The position numbers and the translations under genes were made by a program. Source: an uncultured Desulfovibrio sp. (lineage in GTDB: Bacteria; Desulfobacterota; Desulfovibrionia; Desulfovibrionales; Desulfovibrionaceae). From it: a DNA stretch of 64,000 nucleotides. Positions 43,375 through 53,208 of the stretch are shown piece by piece. The stretch lies in contig CAJOMG010000001.1 in the NCBI GenBank assembly GCA_905235595.1, forward strand, positions 1 to 64,000, written 5' to 3'. The notes under the pieces were generated by a model. It saw only the letters and a list, made by a program, of their open reading frames with translations. It did no database searches and was not told the DNA's origin. How positions within the stretch are numbered: position 1 is the first letter of the stretch; every line of letters begins with the position of its first letter.

Positions 43375-43845
43375 ATGCCACGTAAAGGTCCTGTTCCCAA
43401 GAGGGAAGTGTTGCCCGATCCTATGTATTCTAGCCGGCTTGTCACCAAATTTGTGAATCGGCTTATGTACAATGGCAAGAAAGGTGCAGCAGAAAAAATT
43501 TTCTACAGTTCTCTGGAAGCACTAGCTGAAAAGACCGGCGAAGATCCTATGCGTGCCTTTGAAAAGGCTTTGGACAATGTAAAACCGCATATGGAAGTCA
43601 AGGCTCGCCGTGTGGGTGGAGCAACATATCAGGTGCCCATGGAAGTGCGGCCGGAGCGACAGGTTTCCCTTTCCATCCGTTGGCTTATCAACTATGCCCG
43701 TTCCCGCGGTGAAAAAGGCATGACCGCTAAGCTATCCGCCGAACTGCTGGATGCCTATAACGGGCGCGGTGGTGCGGTGAAGAAGCGTGAAGATACACAC
43801 CGCATGGCCGATGCCAACAAGGCTTTCGCCCATTACCGCTGGTAA
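43375..43845 (+). CDS. rpsG: 30S ribosomal protein S7
   Basis: [50 protein letters not shown]...NKAFAHYRW. Confidence 0.99.
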   Translation: MPRKGPVPKREVLPDPMYSSRLVTKFVNRLMYNGKKGAAEKIFYSSLEALAEKTGEDPMRAFEKALDNVKPHMEVKARRVGGATYQVPMEVRPERQVSLSIRWLINYARSRGEKGMTAKLSAELLDAYNGRGGAVKKREDTHRMADANKAFAHYRW

Positions 43846-43874
43846 TGCGAACCTTCCTTTTGTCAGCTTGATAC

Positions 43875-43906
43875 GCGACGCCGCGTCCGTTAGGAAGCGG
43901 CGTCGC
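43875..43906 (+). terminator. Hairpin in rpsG-fusA intergenic region (attenuator/terminator-like)
   Basis: GCGACGCCGC-(12 nt)-GCGGCGTCGC, perfect 10-bp stem, followed by only a short T tract. Confidence 0.5.
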
Positions 43907-43988
43907 CTTTACACCACAAAAGCATCCGCAGTCGGAACGGCATGACCCACATTTTGGGCTGAGGGGCCGTTTTGAGGGAGGAACTACC

Positions 43989-46067
43989 GTGTCTCGCACC
44001 ACCCCCGTAGACAAGCAGCGTAATATTGGCATTATGGCCCATATTGACGCTGGCAAGACCACCACTACTGAGCGCATTCTCTTTTATACCGGCGTCAACC
44101 ACAAAATTGGCGAAACGCATGACGGCGAATCTACCATGGACTGGATGGAACAGGAACAAGAGCGCGGTATCACCATTACATCAGCCGCGACCACCTGTTT
44201 TTGGAAAGACTGTCGTATTAATATCATCGACACTCCCGGACATGTGGATTTTACCATTGAGGTAGAACGTTCTCTGCGTGTTTTGGATGGTGCAGTGTGT
44301 GTGTTTGATGCCGTGGCAGGCGTGGAACCGCAGTCAGAAACAGTTTGGCGTCAGGCTGATCGTTATCATGTGCCAAGAGTCTGTTTTGTCAACAAGATGG
44401 ACCGTATTGGGGCAGACTTCTTTCGCTGTGTGAATATGATTCACGAACGTCTTGGAGCAAAGGCCGTACCTTTACAGCTTCCTATAGGAAGTGAAGATAA
44501 ATTTGAGGGTGTGATTGACTTGGTACGTGGCCATGCTATCCGTTTTGATAAGTCCACCAAAGGCGCTCAATTCTCTGTGGAGGATGTTCCCGTCGAAATG
44601 AAAGAGCTTTTTGATGAAAAACATCACGAGCTCTTGGAAGCGGTCGCAGAGGAAGATGAAGCCATGCTGGATAAATATCTTGGTGGTGAAACCCTCACGG
44701 AGGAAGAGATTATCTCCTGCATTCGCAAGGCTACCATAGCTCGTAATATCGTGCCTGTACTACTGGGTTCGGCTTTTCGTAACATGGGGGTACAACCCCT
44801 GCTTGATGCCGTGGTAGACTATCTTCCTTCGCCTGTGGATATTCCACCCACGCCAGGTCATGTGCCGGGCAACGAAGAGGAGATTGTTGAGTGCCATTGT
44901 GATGATAAAGAACCTTTGGCCGGCTTGGTCTTCAAGCTCTTTTCTGACCCGTTCATCGGTCACCTTTCCTTCTTCCGCATTTATTCTGGCTATCTGGAAT
45001 CCGGCATGACAGTTTATAACGCCAATACAACAAAACGTGAGCGTATCGGCCGTATTCTTAAAATGCATGCCAATAAACGTGAAGATGTCAAATGGGCTGG
45101 TGCAGGTGATATTGTGGCATTGGTTGGATTGAAGAATGCCTCAACTGGGGATACCCTTTGCGATGAAAAACGTGAGGTTATCCTTGAATCTCTCAATATT
45201 CCCGAGCCAGTCATAGAAGTTGCCATTGAACCCAAGACAAAATCTGACCGTGACGCACTTTCTGCGGCACTTAATAAGCTGGCGAAGGAAGATCCTTCCT
45301 TCCGTGTGAAAGGCGATGAAGAGACTAATCAGACGCTCATCGCCGGAATGGGCGAATTGCATCTGGAGATTATTGTTGATCGCCTTACTCGTGAATTTAA
45401 CGTCAATGCCAATGTGGGCAAACCTCAGGTGGCTTATCGCGAAACTATATCCAAGCCTTCCAAATCTGATCTCAAGTACGCAAAACAGTCAGGTGGCCGT
45501 GGCCAGTACGGACATGTAGTCATTGAGGTGGAACCCAATCCGGCCAAAGGATATGAATTCATCAATTCCATCACCGGCGGGGTCATTCCCAAGGAGTATA
45601 TTCCTGCTGTAGATAAAGGCATCCAAGATGCCCTCAAGTCCGGTGTGTTAGCGGGTTTCCCTGTGGTTGATGTTAAGGTCAATCTGGTCTTTGGTTCGTA
45701 CCATGAGGTGGACTCTTCTGAACAGGCATTTTATGTTGCAGGTTCCATGGCCATCAAGGACGCTATGAAAAAGGCAAGTCCCGTACTACTGGAGCCCATT
45801 ATGGATGTGGAAGTGGTCACGCCTGAAGAATACCTAGGTGACGTTATGGGTGACCTCAATGGGCGCCGTGGTCGTGTACAGAATATGGATGCTCGGGCGG
45901 GTGGTGTGCAAAGTGTACGCGCACAAGTACCCTTGGCCTCTATGTTTGGCTATGCGACTGATTTGCGTTCCCGTACTCAGGGGCGGGCTACCTTCACCAT
46001 GCAGTTTGACCACTATGAACGTGTACCCCAGGCCATTTCTGATGAAATTCAAAAGTCGCGAAGCTAA
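43989..46067 (+). CDS. fusA: Elongation factor G
   Basis: [63 protein letters not shown]; full-length to C-terminus. GTG start. Confidence 0.98.
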   Translation: MSRTTPVDKQRNIGIMAHIDAGKTTTTERILFYTGVNHKIGETHDGESTMDWMEQEQERGITITSAATTCFWKDCRINIIDTPGHVDFTIEVERSLRVLDGAVCVFDAVAGVEPQSETVWRQADRYHVPRVCFVNKMDRIGADFFRCVNMIHERLGAKAVPLQLPIGSEDKFEGVIDLVRGHAIRFDKSTKGAQFSVEDVPVEMKELFDEKHHELLEAVAEEDEAMLDKYLGGETLTEEEIISCIRKATIARNIVPVLLGSAFRNMGVQPLLDAVVDYLPSPVDIPPTPGHVPGNEEEIVECHCDDKEPLAGLVFKLFSDPFIGHLSFFRIYSGYLESGMTVYNANTTKRERIGRILKMHANKREDVKWAGAGDIVALVGLKNASTGDTLCDEKREVILESLNIPEPVIEVAIEPKTKSDRDALSAALNKLAKEDPSFRVKGDEETNQTLIAGMGELHLEIIVDRLTREFNVNANVGKPQVAYRETISKPSKSDLKYAKQSGGRGQYGHVVIEVEPNPAKGYEFINSITGGVIPKEYIPAVDKGIQDALKSGVLAGFPVVDVKVNLVFGSYHEVDSSEQAFYVAGSMAIKDAMKKASPVLLEPIMDVEVVTPEEYLGDVMGDLNGRRGRVQNMDARAGGVQSVRAQVPLASMFGYATDLRSRTQGRATFTMQFDHYERVPQAISDEIQKSRS

Positions 46068-46146
46068 TATTTTTATGGGGACAACACGATAATCTTTCGT
46101 GAAGGATTCCGTTTTTTTCGCATTCTTTTTTGAAAGAGTATGAAGC

Positions 46147-46174
46147 AGAGATGCGCCGACAACGGCGCATCTCT
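46147..46174. terminator. Strong hairpin after fusA, before argJ
   Basis: AGAGATGCGCCG-acaa-CGGCGCATCTCT, perfect 12-bp stem, no adjacent U-run. Confidence 0.55.
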
Positions 46175-46220
46175 CGTATGAGAATAAACCCAATTCGCAA
46201 CATGCTGGGGAGAACAACAT

Positions 46221-47408
46221 ATGTTTGATGATTTACCCAAAGGCTTTCGTGCTGGAGCGGCGGAGGCGGGATTCAAGAAGCTAGGCCGGGATGATTTAGG
46301 TTTAATAGTGTCCGATTGCCCGGCTGTACTTGCAGCTTTGTTCACGCAAAATGTGTTCTGTGCTGCTCCGGTACATATTTGCAGAGAGATTTTACATAAT
46401 TACGGAACTGCACAGGCTGTGATTGCCAATTCCGGTCAGGCTAACGCATGCACAGGAGAGCAGGGCTTTGTAAATTGCAGGATGACACAACGTATGGTGG
46501 CAGAGCGGACATGCCTTACACCGGAAGCCGTACTGCCCATTTCTACTGGTGTTATTGGTGCGCAGCTTAAAATGGATCTGTGGGCTGCGGCCATGCCTGC
46601 ACTGATTGAGAGCCTTGGTACGCGGGATGCCGAGGGCTTCACGAGGGCCTTCATGACTACGGACGCCTTCCCCAAGTTTGCAATGCGTGAAGTGAGTCTG
46701 GAAGGCGGCTTGGTACGGTTGACGGTTATGGCAAAAGGCGCTGGTATGATTTGTCCTAACATGGCCACTATGCTTTGTGTTGTCCTTACTGACGCTGCGA
46801 TAGGTCGTGAACAGTGGCAAGCCATGTTTGGACGTGCTGTGGAAGCTACCTTTAATCGTGTAAGTGTGGATGGAGATACTTCCACCAATGACACCATACT
46901 AGGACTTGCCAATGGAGCCTCTGGGGTGGCGGTAAGCAAAAGGGATGAGTTAGAAAAGTTTGAGAATACGCTGACGGAACTTCTGTCTATGGTGTCGCAT
47001 ATGTTAGTCATGGATGGAGAAGGCGCGGGGAAGGTAATGCATATCCATGTACATGGAGCTATGGACGACGCTGATGCCAGACTCGTGGCGCGCTGTGTGG
47101 GGCATTCTCAACTGGTCAAGACGGCCATCTATGGTGGTGACGCCAACTGGGGCCGTATTGTTACCGCAGTAGGCTACAGTGGAGCTCACTTCAATCCAGA
47201 CGAAGTCAGCCTTAGCCTTTGTGGGATTGAACGCTTCCACAAGGGCCAACCTGTCAACGATGATAAGGAGGAAGCCTTGGATATGCTGCTTAAAGACAAG
47301 GATATCCAGATAGATATTACCTTGGGAGCAGGAAGGGGTAGCTATGATTTTCAGGCATCAGATTTAGGGCATGAGTATGTAAGCCTGAACGCAGACTATC
47401 GTTCCTAA
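46221..47408 (+). CDS. argJ: Bifunctional glutamate N-acetyltransferase/amino-acid acetyltransferase
   Basis: GFRAGAAEAGFKKLGRDDLGLIVSD, VIANSGQANACTGEQG, PISTGVIGAQLKMD, KGAGMICPNMATMLCVVLTDA (autocleavage region), GGDANWGRIVTAVGYSG. Confidence 0.96.
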   Translation: MFDDLPKGFRAGAAEAGFKKLGRDDLGLIVSDCPAVLAALFTQNVFCAAPVHICREILHNYGTAQAVIANSGQANACTGEQGFVNCRMTQRMVAERTCLTPEAVLPISTGVIGAQLKMDLWAAAMPALIESLGTRDAEGFTRAFMTTDAFPKFAMREVSLEGGLVRLTVMAKGAGMICPNMATMLCVVLTDAAIGREQWQAMFGRAVEATFNRVSVDGDTSTNDTILGLANGASGVAVSKRDELEKFENTLTELLSMVSHMLVMDGEGAGKVMHIHVHGAMDDADARLVARCVGHSQLVKTAIYGGDANWGRIVTAVGYSGAHFNPDEVSLSLCGIERFHKGQPVNDDKEEALDMLLKDKDIQIDITLGAGRGSYDFQASDLGHEYVSLNADYRS

Positions 47409-47449
47409 CACGCTCAACCGCCACCAAGAAACTGGGAAGGATATCATGA

Positions 47450-47848
47450 TTATTTTGCTGATGGCTGGTCGGTTACCCAGTCCACAATTTGTCCCATGCG
47501 GCTGAGCGTGAATCTTCCGTTGCCTATAGGTTGTCCTAAATCTTCCATTTGACCATCCAGACGATAAATACGCCAATCTCCTTCTGGCATATCTCCGCTA
47601 TGTATCTCTCTGTCTACGGCTTTACGGGCAACATCAGCATCGCAAAACAATTCGAAATCCTGTACAGCGGGATCAAGAATAACTTCAGCTCCGCTGGCAA
47701 TGTCAATAATATAATTACCTGGTGCAGCTACATAAATAAAAGGGCACTCTTCAGGAGTAGGAAGGATCTCCGTATCCTTACTTGGAGGAGCACAGGCATT
47801 AAGAAATACTAGGGTCATCAAGGAGGAAAAAATCCGCAATATTATCAT
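47450..47848 (-). CDS. Hypothetical lipoprotein
   Basis: MIILRIFSSLMTLVFLNACAPPSKDTEILPTPEECPFIYVAAPGNYIIDIASGAEV; lipobox LNAC. Confidence 0.55.
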   Translation of the reverse strand: MIILRIFSSLMTLVFLNACAPPSKDTEILPTPEECPFIYVAAPGNYIIDIASGAEVILDPAVQDFELFCDADVARKAVDREIHSGDMPEGDWRIYRLDGQMEDLGQPIGNGRFTLSRMGQIVDWVTDQPSAK

Positions 47849-47858
47849 GTTATTTGCC

Positions 47859-48728
47859 TCAATGTCCTTGATGAAAACGGGTCGCCATATATTGAAGACG
47901 ACGGATACGCTCTTCAATGGGGGGATGCGTACTGAAGAGACTTGCCATTCCGCCCATTGCATACATGGGCGTGACTATAAACATCTGTTCTGTACTGGGA
48001 TTACCTGAACGCATGGGAATTTGACCACTTTGAACCGCCAGTTTATGTAATGCGCTGGCCAAAGCAAGCGGTTGTCCACTAATTTGTGCACCGGTTTCAT
48101 CAGCCAAGAATTCTCGCGAACGCGAGATGGCCATCTGAATAATCCCTGCGGCCATCGGAGCCAATAAGGCTAGGATTAGTGCTGCAAAAGGGTTACCGCT
48201 ACCGCCTTCATCATTACGATGTCCCCCAAAAATAGCAGTAAACTGAAAAATATTTGCCAAAGTGACTATCGCGGAGGCCATAACACCAGCAATGGTCTGG
48301 ATAAGAATATCGCGGTTGGCAATGTGACCCATTTCGTGTGCCAATACTCCGCGAAGTTCTTCGAAGGAAAGCAGGTGTAAGATGCCCTCAGTCACTGCAA
48401 CAACTGCGTTTTCAGGATTTCGTCCGGTGGCAAAGGCATTGGGAGTTTCTTCAGGCACCACGCAGATACGCGGTTTGGGGATACCTGCATTACGGGCAAG
48501 TTCTGCTACAATCTGGTGGAGTTGTGGGGCTTCTTCAGGTGCAAGTTCTCGTGCATGGTACATAGAGAGCACGATTTTATCAGAATACCAGTAGCTGCCC
48601 AGATTCATCAGGAGGGCAAGGCCGAAAGCGAAGATTACACCGGATTGTCCGCCCAACATGCCACCCAAAACAATAATGATGCCGGATAACAGGGCAAGAA
48701 GGAGAACCGTTTTTAACTGGCTGGTCAT
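47859..48728 (-). CDS. htpX: Membrane zinc metalloprotease HtpX
   Basis: VLAHEMGHIANRDILIQTIAGVMASAIVTLANIFQF (HExxH-type), QMAISRSREFLADETGAQISGQPLALASALHKL. Confidence 0.95.
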   Translation of the reverse strand: MTSQLKTVLLLALLSGIIIVLGGMLGGQSGVIFAFGLALLMNLGSYWYSDKIVLSMYHARELAPEEAPQLHQIVAELARNAGIPKPRICVVPEETPNAFATGRNPENAVVAVTEGILHLLSFEELRGVLAHEMGHIANRDILIQTIAGVMASAIVTLANIFQFTAIFGGHRNDEGGSGNPFAALILALLAPMAAGIIQMAISRSREFLADETGAQISGQPLALASALHKLAVQSGQIPMRSGNPSTEQMFIVTPMYAMGGMASLFSTHPPIEERIRRLQYMATRFHQGH

Positions 48729-48821
48729 ATTTGCTCCCAAGAAAGAGAGTGGTGCATTATGTGTTTATGCCAGATATACGCATTTTTCCAGAGCTGGCAA
48801 GGGAGTTCTTTTAGAACTAAA

Positions 48822-50753
48822 TTAATGTATATGTGTCCAAGCCTTGTGGGCTTGCCACCAAAGCTGAAAAACCAGTAATGTCCATAGGGGCTTACGTAGA
48901 TCTGCCAGGCCAGAAATGTGTAGATCCATCAGTTTTCGTACAATCTGAGGGTTAAAAATCTTCTGTTTTTGTAACGTGTCAACACTAAGCATGTCTTCCA
49001 TGAGAGGTCGCATACGACCTCGAAGCCATTGTGCAACGGGGATTTGGAATCCACGTTTGTTACGATGCAAAATTTCATTTGGTAACAGATTGGCAAATGC
49101 CTTCTTAAGTAACCATTTACGCTTGAATCCATGTAATTTGTAGCGCACTGGCAGGCGCGCAACAAATATCGCCACGTCCCGAGCCAGAAATGGTGCGCGG
49201 ACTTCAAGGCTGTGCAACATAGAGCATCGATCGACCTTGACAAGGATATCTTCAGGTAAAAATTGACGTACATAGACATGAAAAGCACGCGCTAGGGGAG
49301 AAGCAGCTTCACGGGGCAACCAGTGATTGTACTGTGTCTGCGTTGGAGCAAAGAGTATTTCTGGAGAAAGAAAATCAGGAATCTGTGACACAAAGGATGA
49401 GGAAAGGACCTCTCTTTGCATATCTAAAGTCAAAGCTGTGAGCATGCTTTGCACACGCTGCCAGGCTGGTGTATGAGCCGCTTGTAAAAATGTCTGTACA
49501 GCAAGGCGGGGATTGATATAGCCCGCAGAAGAAGGAAGTTTTTGCGCAAGAGGTTCAATGATATGGCGGCGCAAGCTGTTTGGCAGCTTATTATACCATT
49601 CTGCAATCTTGAAACCGATGTAGTGTTCGTACCCTGCCCAAAGTTCATCCGCACCGTCGCCACCCAAAGCGACAGTGACTTTCTCGCGTGTGACACTGGA
49701 GAGTAACCATGTGGGCGCCACTGAAGCGTCGGCCATGGGTACATCCATGCCGTTGATAATGCCGGGAAGGATATCCGCGCAGTCTTTTGCTGAGAGTACG
49801 TGTTCATGGTGGTCTGTACTAAAAGTCTTGGCTACAGTACGTGCGTAGCGAGATTCGTCATATGCGGTTTCGGTAAAACCAATGGAAAATGTCTTGATTG
49901 GGACTGATGATTGGGTGGCCATGAGGCCGGCTATGATGGTGGAATCAATACCTCCTGAAAGAAAAACACCAAGCGGTACGTCACTGATCATGCGCATTTG
50001 CACTGCACGTGTCATTAATTGGCGCAACTCTTCGCATAGTGTAGTAATATCTCGTGTATCACGCTCGTCTGGAATGGGCATATCCCAGTATCGATGAATA
50101 TGTATATTCCCCTGTTCTAACAGGAGAAGATGTGAGGGCTGCAGGTTGCACACTTCTGTATACATAGTTTGCGGGGCGGGTACATATTCATAGGCAAGGT
50201 AGCGAGTGACGGATTGAGGATTTATCGTAAACCGAAGCTCCTTAACTTGTTCCAGTGCCGAAAGCTCCGAGGCGAAATACAGCCGACCGTGTTGTATGGT
50301 GTAAAAAAAAGGTTTTTTTCCAAAACGATCGCGCGCACAGAATAGTCGATAATGTGTAGCGTCCCAAAGAGCAAAGGCAAACATTCCGTCAAAGTGGGAT
50401 AGGCAATCCGTTCCCCAGTGGCGATAGCTCTCAAGAAGAACTTCTGTATCTGACTGTGTACGAAAACAATGCCCTGCGGCAATGAGTTCTTTCCTGAGTT
50501 CATGGAAATTATAGATTTCGCCGTTAAATACAACGGTTAATCGTCCATCATGACTATGCATGGGCTGATTGCCACCTGACAAGTCAATGATGGAAAGCCG
50601 TCGATGACCAAGGCTTACAGGACCATGCGTCCAGACCCCTTGCCCATCGGGTCCACGATGGACCATACGGTCTGTCATAGCTATCACCCAGCGGGTTGAA
50701 CTAGGTGTAAGGGGGGTGTTGTCTAGACGACAAATGCCTGCTATGCCGCACAT
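48822..50753 (-). CDS. asnB: Asparagine synthase (glutamine-hydrolysing), exopolysaccharide-cluster type
   Basis: MCGIAGICRLDNTPLTPSSTRWVIAMTDRMVHRGPDGQGVW (Cys nucleophile), MISDVPLGVFLSGGIDSTIIAGLMA, VALGGDGADELWAGYEHYIGFK. Confidence 0.9.
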   Translation of the reverse strand: MCGIAGICRLDNTPLTPSSTRWVIAMTDRMVHRGPDGQGVWTHGPVSLGHRRLSIIDLSGGNQPMHSHDGRLTVVFNGEIYNFHELRKELIAAGHCFRTQSDTEVLLESYRHWGTDCLSHFDGMFAFALWDATHYRLFCARDRFGKKPFFYTIQHGRLYFASELSALEQVKELRFTINPQSVTRYLAYEYVPAPQTMYTEVCNLQPSHLLLLEQGNIHIHRYWDMPIPDERDTRDITTLCEELRQLMTRAVQMRMISDVPLGVFLSGGIDSTIIAGLMATQSSVPIKTFSIGFTETAYDESRYARTVAKTFSTDHHEHVLSAKDCADILPGIINGMDVPMADASVAPTWLLSSVTREKVTVALGGDGADELWAGYEHYIGFKIAEWYNKLPNSLRRHIIEPLAQKLPSSAGYINPRLAVQTFLQAAHTPAWQRVQSMLTALTLDMQREVLSSSFVSQIPDFLSPEILFAPTQTQYNHWLPREAASPLARAFHVYVRQFLPEDILVKVDRCSMLHSLEVRAPFLARDVAIFVARLPVRYKLHGFKRKWLLKKAFANLLPNEILHRNKRGFQIPVAQWLRGRMRPLMEDMLSVDTLQKQKIFNPQIVRKLMDLHISGLADLRKPLWTLLVFQLWWQAHKAWTHIH

Positions 50754-52066
50754 GTACCTTCCTGCCGTGTATAATGCCTTATGAAAATATTTGCTAACTG
50801 CTGGTTGTTGCGATCAGGATCAAACATTTTTAATGCCAAGTCTTTTCCGTTACGGGCCAGTCGCGCTGCCAAGGGTGCGTCGTCAGCCAGACTTAGAAGG
50901 GCATCTGCGAGGGCTGATGGATCCCCTGGAGGCACAGCTAACCCGGTTTCATTATTGCGTACAACTTCAGGAAGAGCATTGACCGTTGTACTGACAACAG
51001 GTAGACCGTAAGCTAGGGCTTCAATGACAGTATTGGGAATGCCGTCGCGACGCCCTGAAGAATGGACAACACAGGGAGCGGCAAAGATATTGTGCGCATG
51101 CAATATGTTGGGAAGTTCGTTATGGGAGACAAGTCCTGGCAAATACACAAGGTCCTCCAGCTGTAACTCCCTGCGGAGTTTCAATATTTGTGCCTCCATG
51201 CGTCCCAGGCCCATAACGGTACCCCCTCCGCCAGCCAAAGTGAGTCTGAAGTCGAGCCCTTTGTCACGCAGGATGGCACAGGCCTGAATAAGTATGTCAA
51301 AACCTTTGGTAACATCAAATCGGCCCAGTGCGAGAATTCGCACTGGACGCGGCATGACCTGCGGTACTGGTTGCAATGACTCTTTGAATGTGTCTGGAGG
51401 TAAGGTAAGGCTGTTATAAATGAGTTCCACCTTCCCCTTGGCCTGACCTTTGTCGAACTGTTCAATGCGTTGCTTGTCTGCTGCATTATTGGCTCGGATA
51501 AAACTGGCAGCCGTCAGTTTGGCGCCAAGGTCGGGATCTGCCGGTTCTAAATTATCACCGCGTGCTGCTGTGGCAAAGGGAATACCCGAAACTTGCGATG
51601 CTACCCATGCTGCAGTTGCCGTACCTCGGGGCCATGGTGCATATATCATGTCAATACCAGCTTCCTTGAAAAGACGCCCTAGGTATAGGCCAATGAAGAA
51701 GGCCCAGAGATTTTCTCCCAACATTTCCCAACTGTGCCAGTGATAAAAAAGTATATGTTTTAGCAGTCGCATGAAACGTAACGGTTGTAATGCGAGAAAG
51801 TGAAAGCACTCTGCCAATACAGGTATCAGCGTACGGATACCAAAGGTATGGGTTTCATTTGCTGCGGCACGCATTTCAGTGGAACAGTGACGCAGATTAT
51901 AACCATACAAACTGTATACGGATAGGGGCAGCAAATTCTTGAGGCCCTCAACTTCACGAAATATAAAGGGTTGCGTGAACAGGGGATACCATAGAAGGAC
52001 ATAGGCAACATGGGGTAATCCAGGCGTAAAGGTGGGATGTTTGCCCCAAAAGGTTGTTTTCGACAT
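50741..52066 (-). CDS. GT4 family glycosyltransferase (paralog of 53205-54503)
   Basis: PHVAYVLLWYPLFTQPFIFREVEGLKNLLPLSVYSLYG..., LALGRFDVTKGFDILIQACAIL, SSGRRDGIPNTVIEALAYGLPVVSTTVNALPEVVRNNETGLAVPPGDPSALADAL. Confidence 0.92.
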   Translation of the reverse strand: MSKTTFWGKHPTFTPGLPHVAYVLLWYPLFTQPFIFREVEGLKNLLPLSVYSLYGYNLRHCSTEMRAAANETHTFGIRTLIPVLAECFHFLALQPLRFMRLLKHILFYHWHSWEMLGENLWAFFIGLYLGRLFKEAGIDMIYAPWPRGTATAAWVASQVSGIPFATAARGDNLEPADPDLGAKLTAASFIRANNAADKQRIEQFDKGQAKGKVELIYNSLTLPPDTFKESLQPVPQVMPRPVRILALGRFDVTKGFDILIQACAILRDKGLDFRLTLAGGGGTVMGLGRMEAQILKLRRELQLEDLVYLPGLVSHNELPNILHAHNIFAAPCVVHSSGRRDGIPNTVIEALAYGLPVVSTTVNALPEVVRNNETGLAVPPGDPSALADALLSLADDAPLAARLARNGKDLALKMFDPDRNNQQLANIFIRHYTRQEGTCAA

Positions 52067-52194
52067 GGCAAGACTCCATGGCAAGGCTGATATAATAGAT
52101 AGCCATATTGTTGGGATGGCATACCTTCTGCTCAAAAGAAAAACATGCCTGGATGTTAAGCTGTTACCTTATTATGGTTGGCCCTAAAGTTATG

Positions 52195-53208
52195 CTAGAT
52201 AGTTATGCTGGTCCAGTCACCAATGCCCTGAAATGTTGGTGATGTAGGCCCAAGTTCTTTCATCAGTTCATTCATGGTCAGGCAACGTACTGTGTAGTGT
52301 GTATGCAACCACTCAAGCCAGTCGTCAATCTTACGCAGAAGGCACTGTACTGCGTCATTGTCGGGTAGATGCGGCGTGCAGCCAGGCATCATTTCGGAAG
52401 AATGCCAAGTGAGTGAAAGTACTTGGCCTCCGCGCGCAAGATATAGTGACGTGACAAATTTCATGGCCCATAGCGGGTGATATACAGGTAGTAGCGCCAT
52501 TACACCCCAGTGTCGTAAACTGGCACGGATTTGTATCCCTGCTTTAGCAGGAATACGGCGTAAAAGGGCGGGCAATTTCTGAAACAATGGCGTTACAGTC
52601 AGCGGTACTTCAAAGAGATTACCTTTTGGTGTCGGGATCCAGTAAGGTATATTGGGGGCATCAAAGTGGTCAGGACCAGCCAAAGGTGTGCTGCCACAGT
52701 GCAAGGGACGGACAGAGGCATCTACCAATACTCCGGCCTGTGCCAGTAATGGCCATAAGGAATGTTGGGCATCCCAGCGCCCCATACGGAAGGAAATCAT
52801 CTGCGTCCCCTGTATGCTTTGCCCTGCTTTCATAAGGGTAAACAGCTTTTCAGCCAAAAGGTCAGGGGGTACTCCTGCAGCAGGAACCTCTGTGGTTATG
52901 TCTGGTAGGGAAGAATCGTTTCCTTGCAGGGATAATGGGGGCGTGTTCCAATGATGCAAGTGTGCTCCAAGCTCTACCCCATGATCTTCACACAAACGGG
53001 CAAGCCTGTCACGCGAGGAGGTATCCGTCAGCACGCTATATGCGCAGAACAGTGTGGGCCTAACCCCAATGCGACACAGTGGCACAAGATGTTCAAGTGC
53101 AGCCGTATTGGTCGTTGTATAGCCGCGACGGGCGTAGTTACCTCCAAAAAGTCCTTCTTCTTCAACATCAAGACTTACGACGAGATACACTACCCGGCGG
53201 TGGTTCAT
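52195..53208 (-). CDS. Polysaccharide deacetylase-like (NodB-type) protein
   Basis: VSLDVEEEGLFGG, RPTLFCAYSVLTD, GVELGAHLHHWNTPP, MISFRMGRWDAQHSLWPLLAQAGVLVDASVRP, SLTWHSSEMMPGCTPH. Confidence 0.75.
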   Translation of the reverse strand: MNHRRVVYLVVSLDVEEEGLFGGNYARRGYTTTNTAALEHLVPLCRIGVRPTLFCAYSVLTDTSSRDRLARLCEDHGVELGAHLHHWNTPPLSLQGNDSSLPDITTEVPAAGVPPDLLAEKLFTLMKAGQSIQGTQMISFRMGRWDAQHSLWPLLAQAGVLVDASVRPLHCGSTPLAGPDHFDAPNIPYWIPTPKGNLFEVPLTVTPLFQKLPALLRRIPAKAGIQIRASLRHWGVMALLPVYHPLWAMKFVTSLYLARGGQVLSLTWHSSEMMPGCTPHLPDNDAVQCLLRKIDDWLEWLHTHYTVRCLTMNELMKELGPTSPTFQGIGDWTSITI

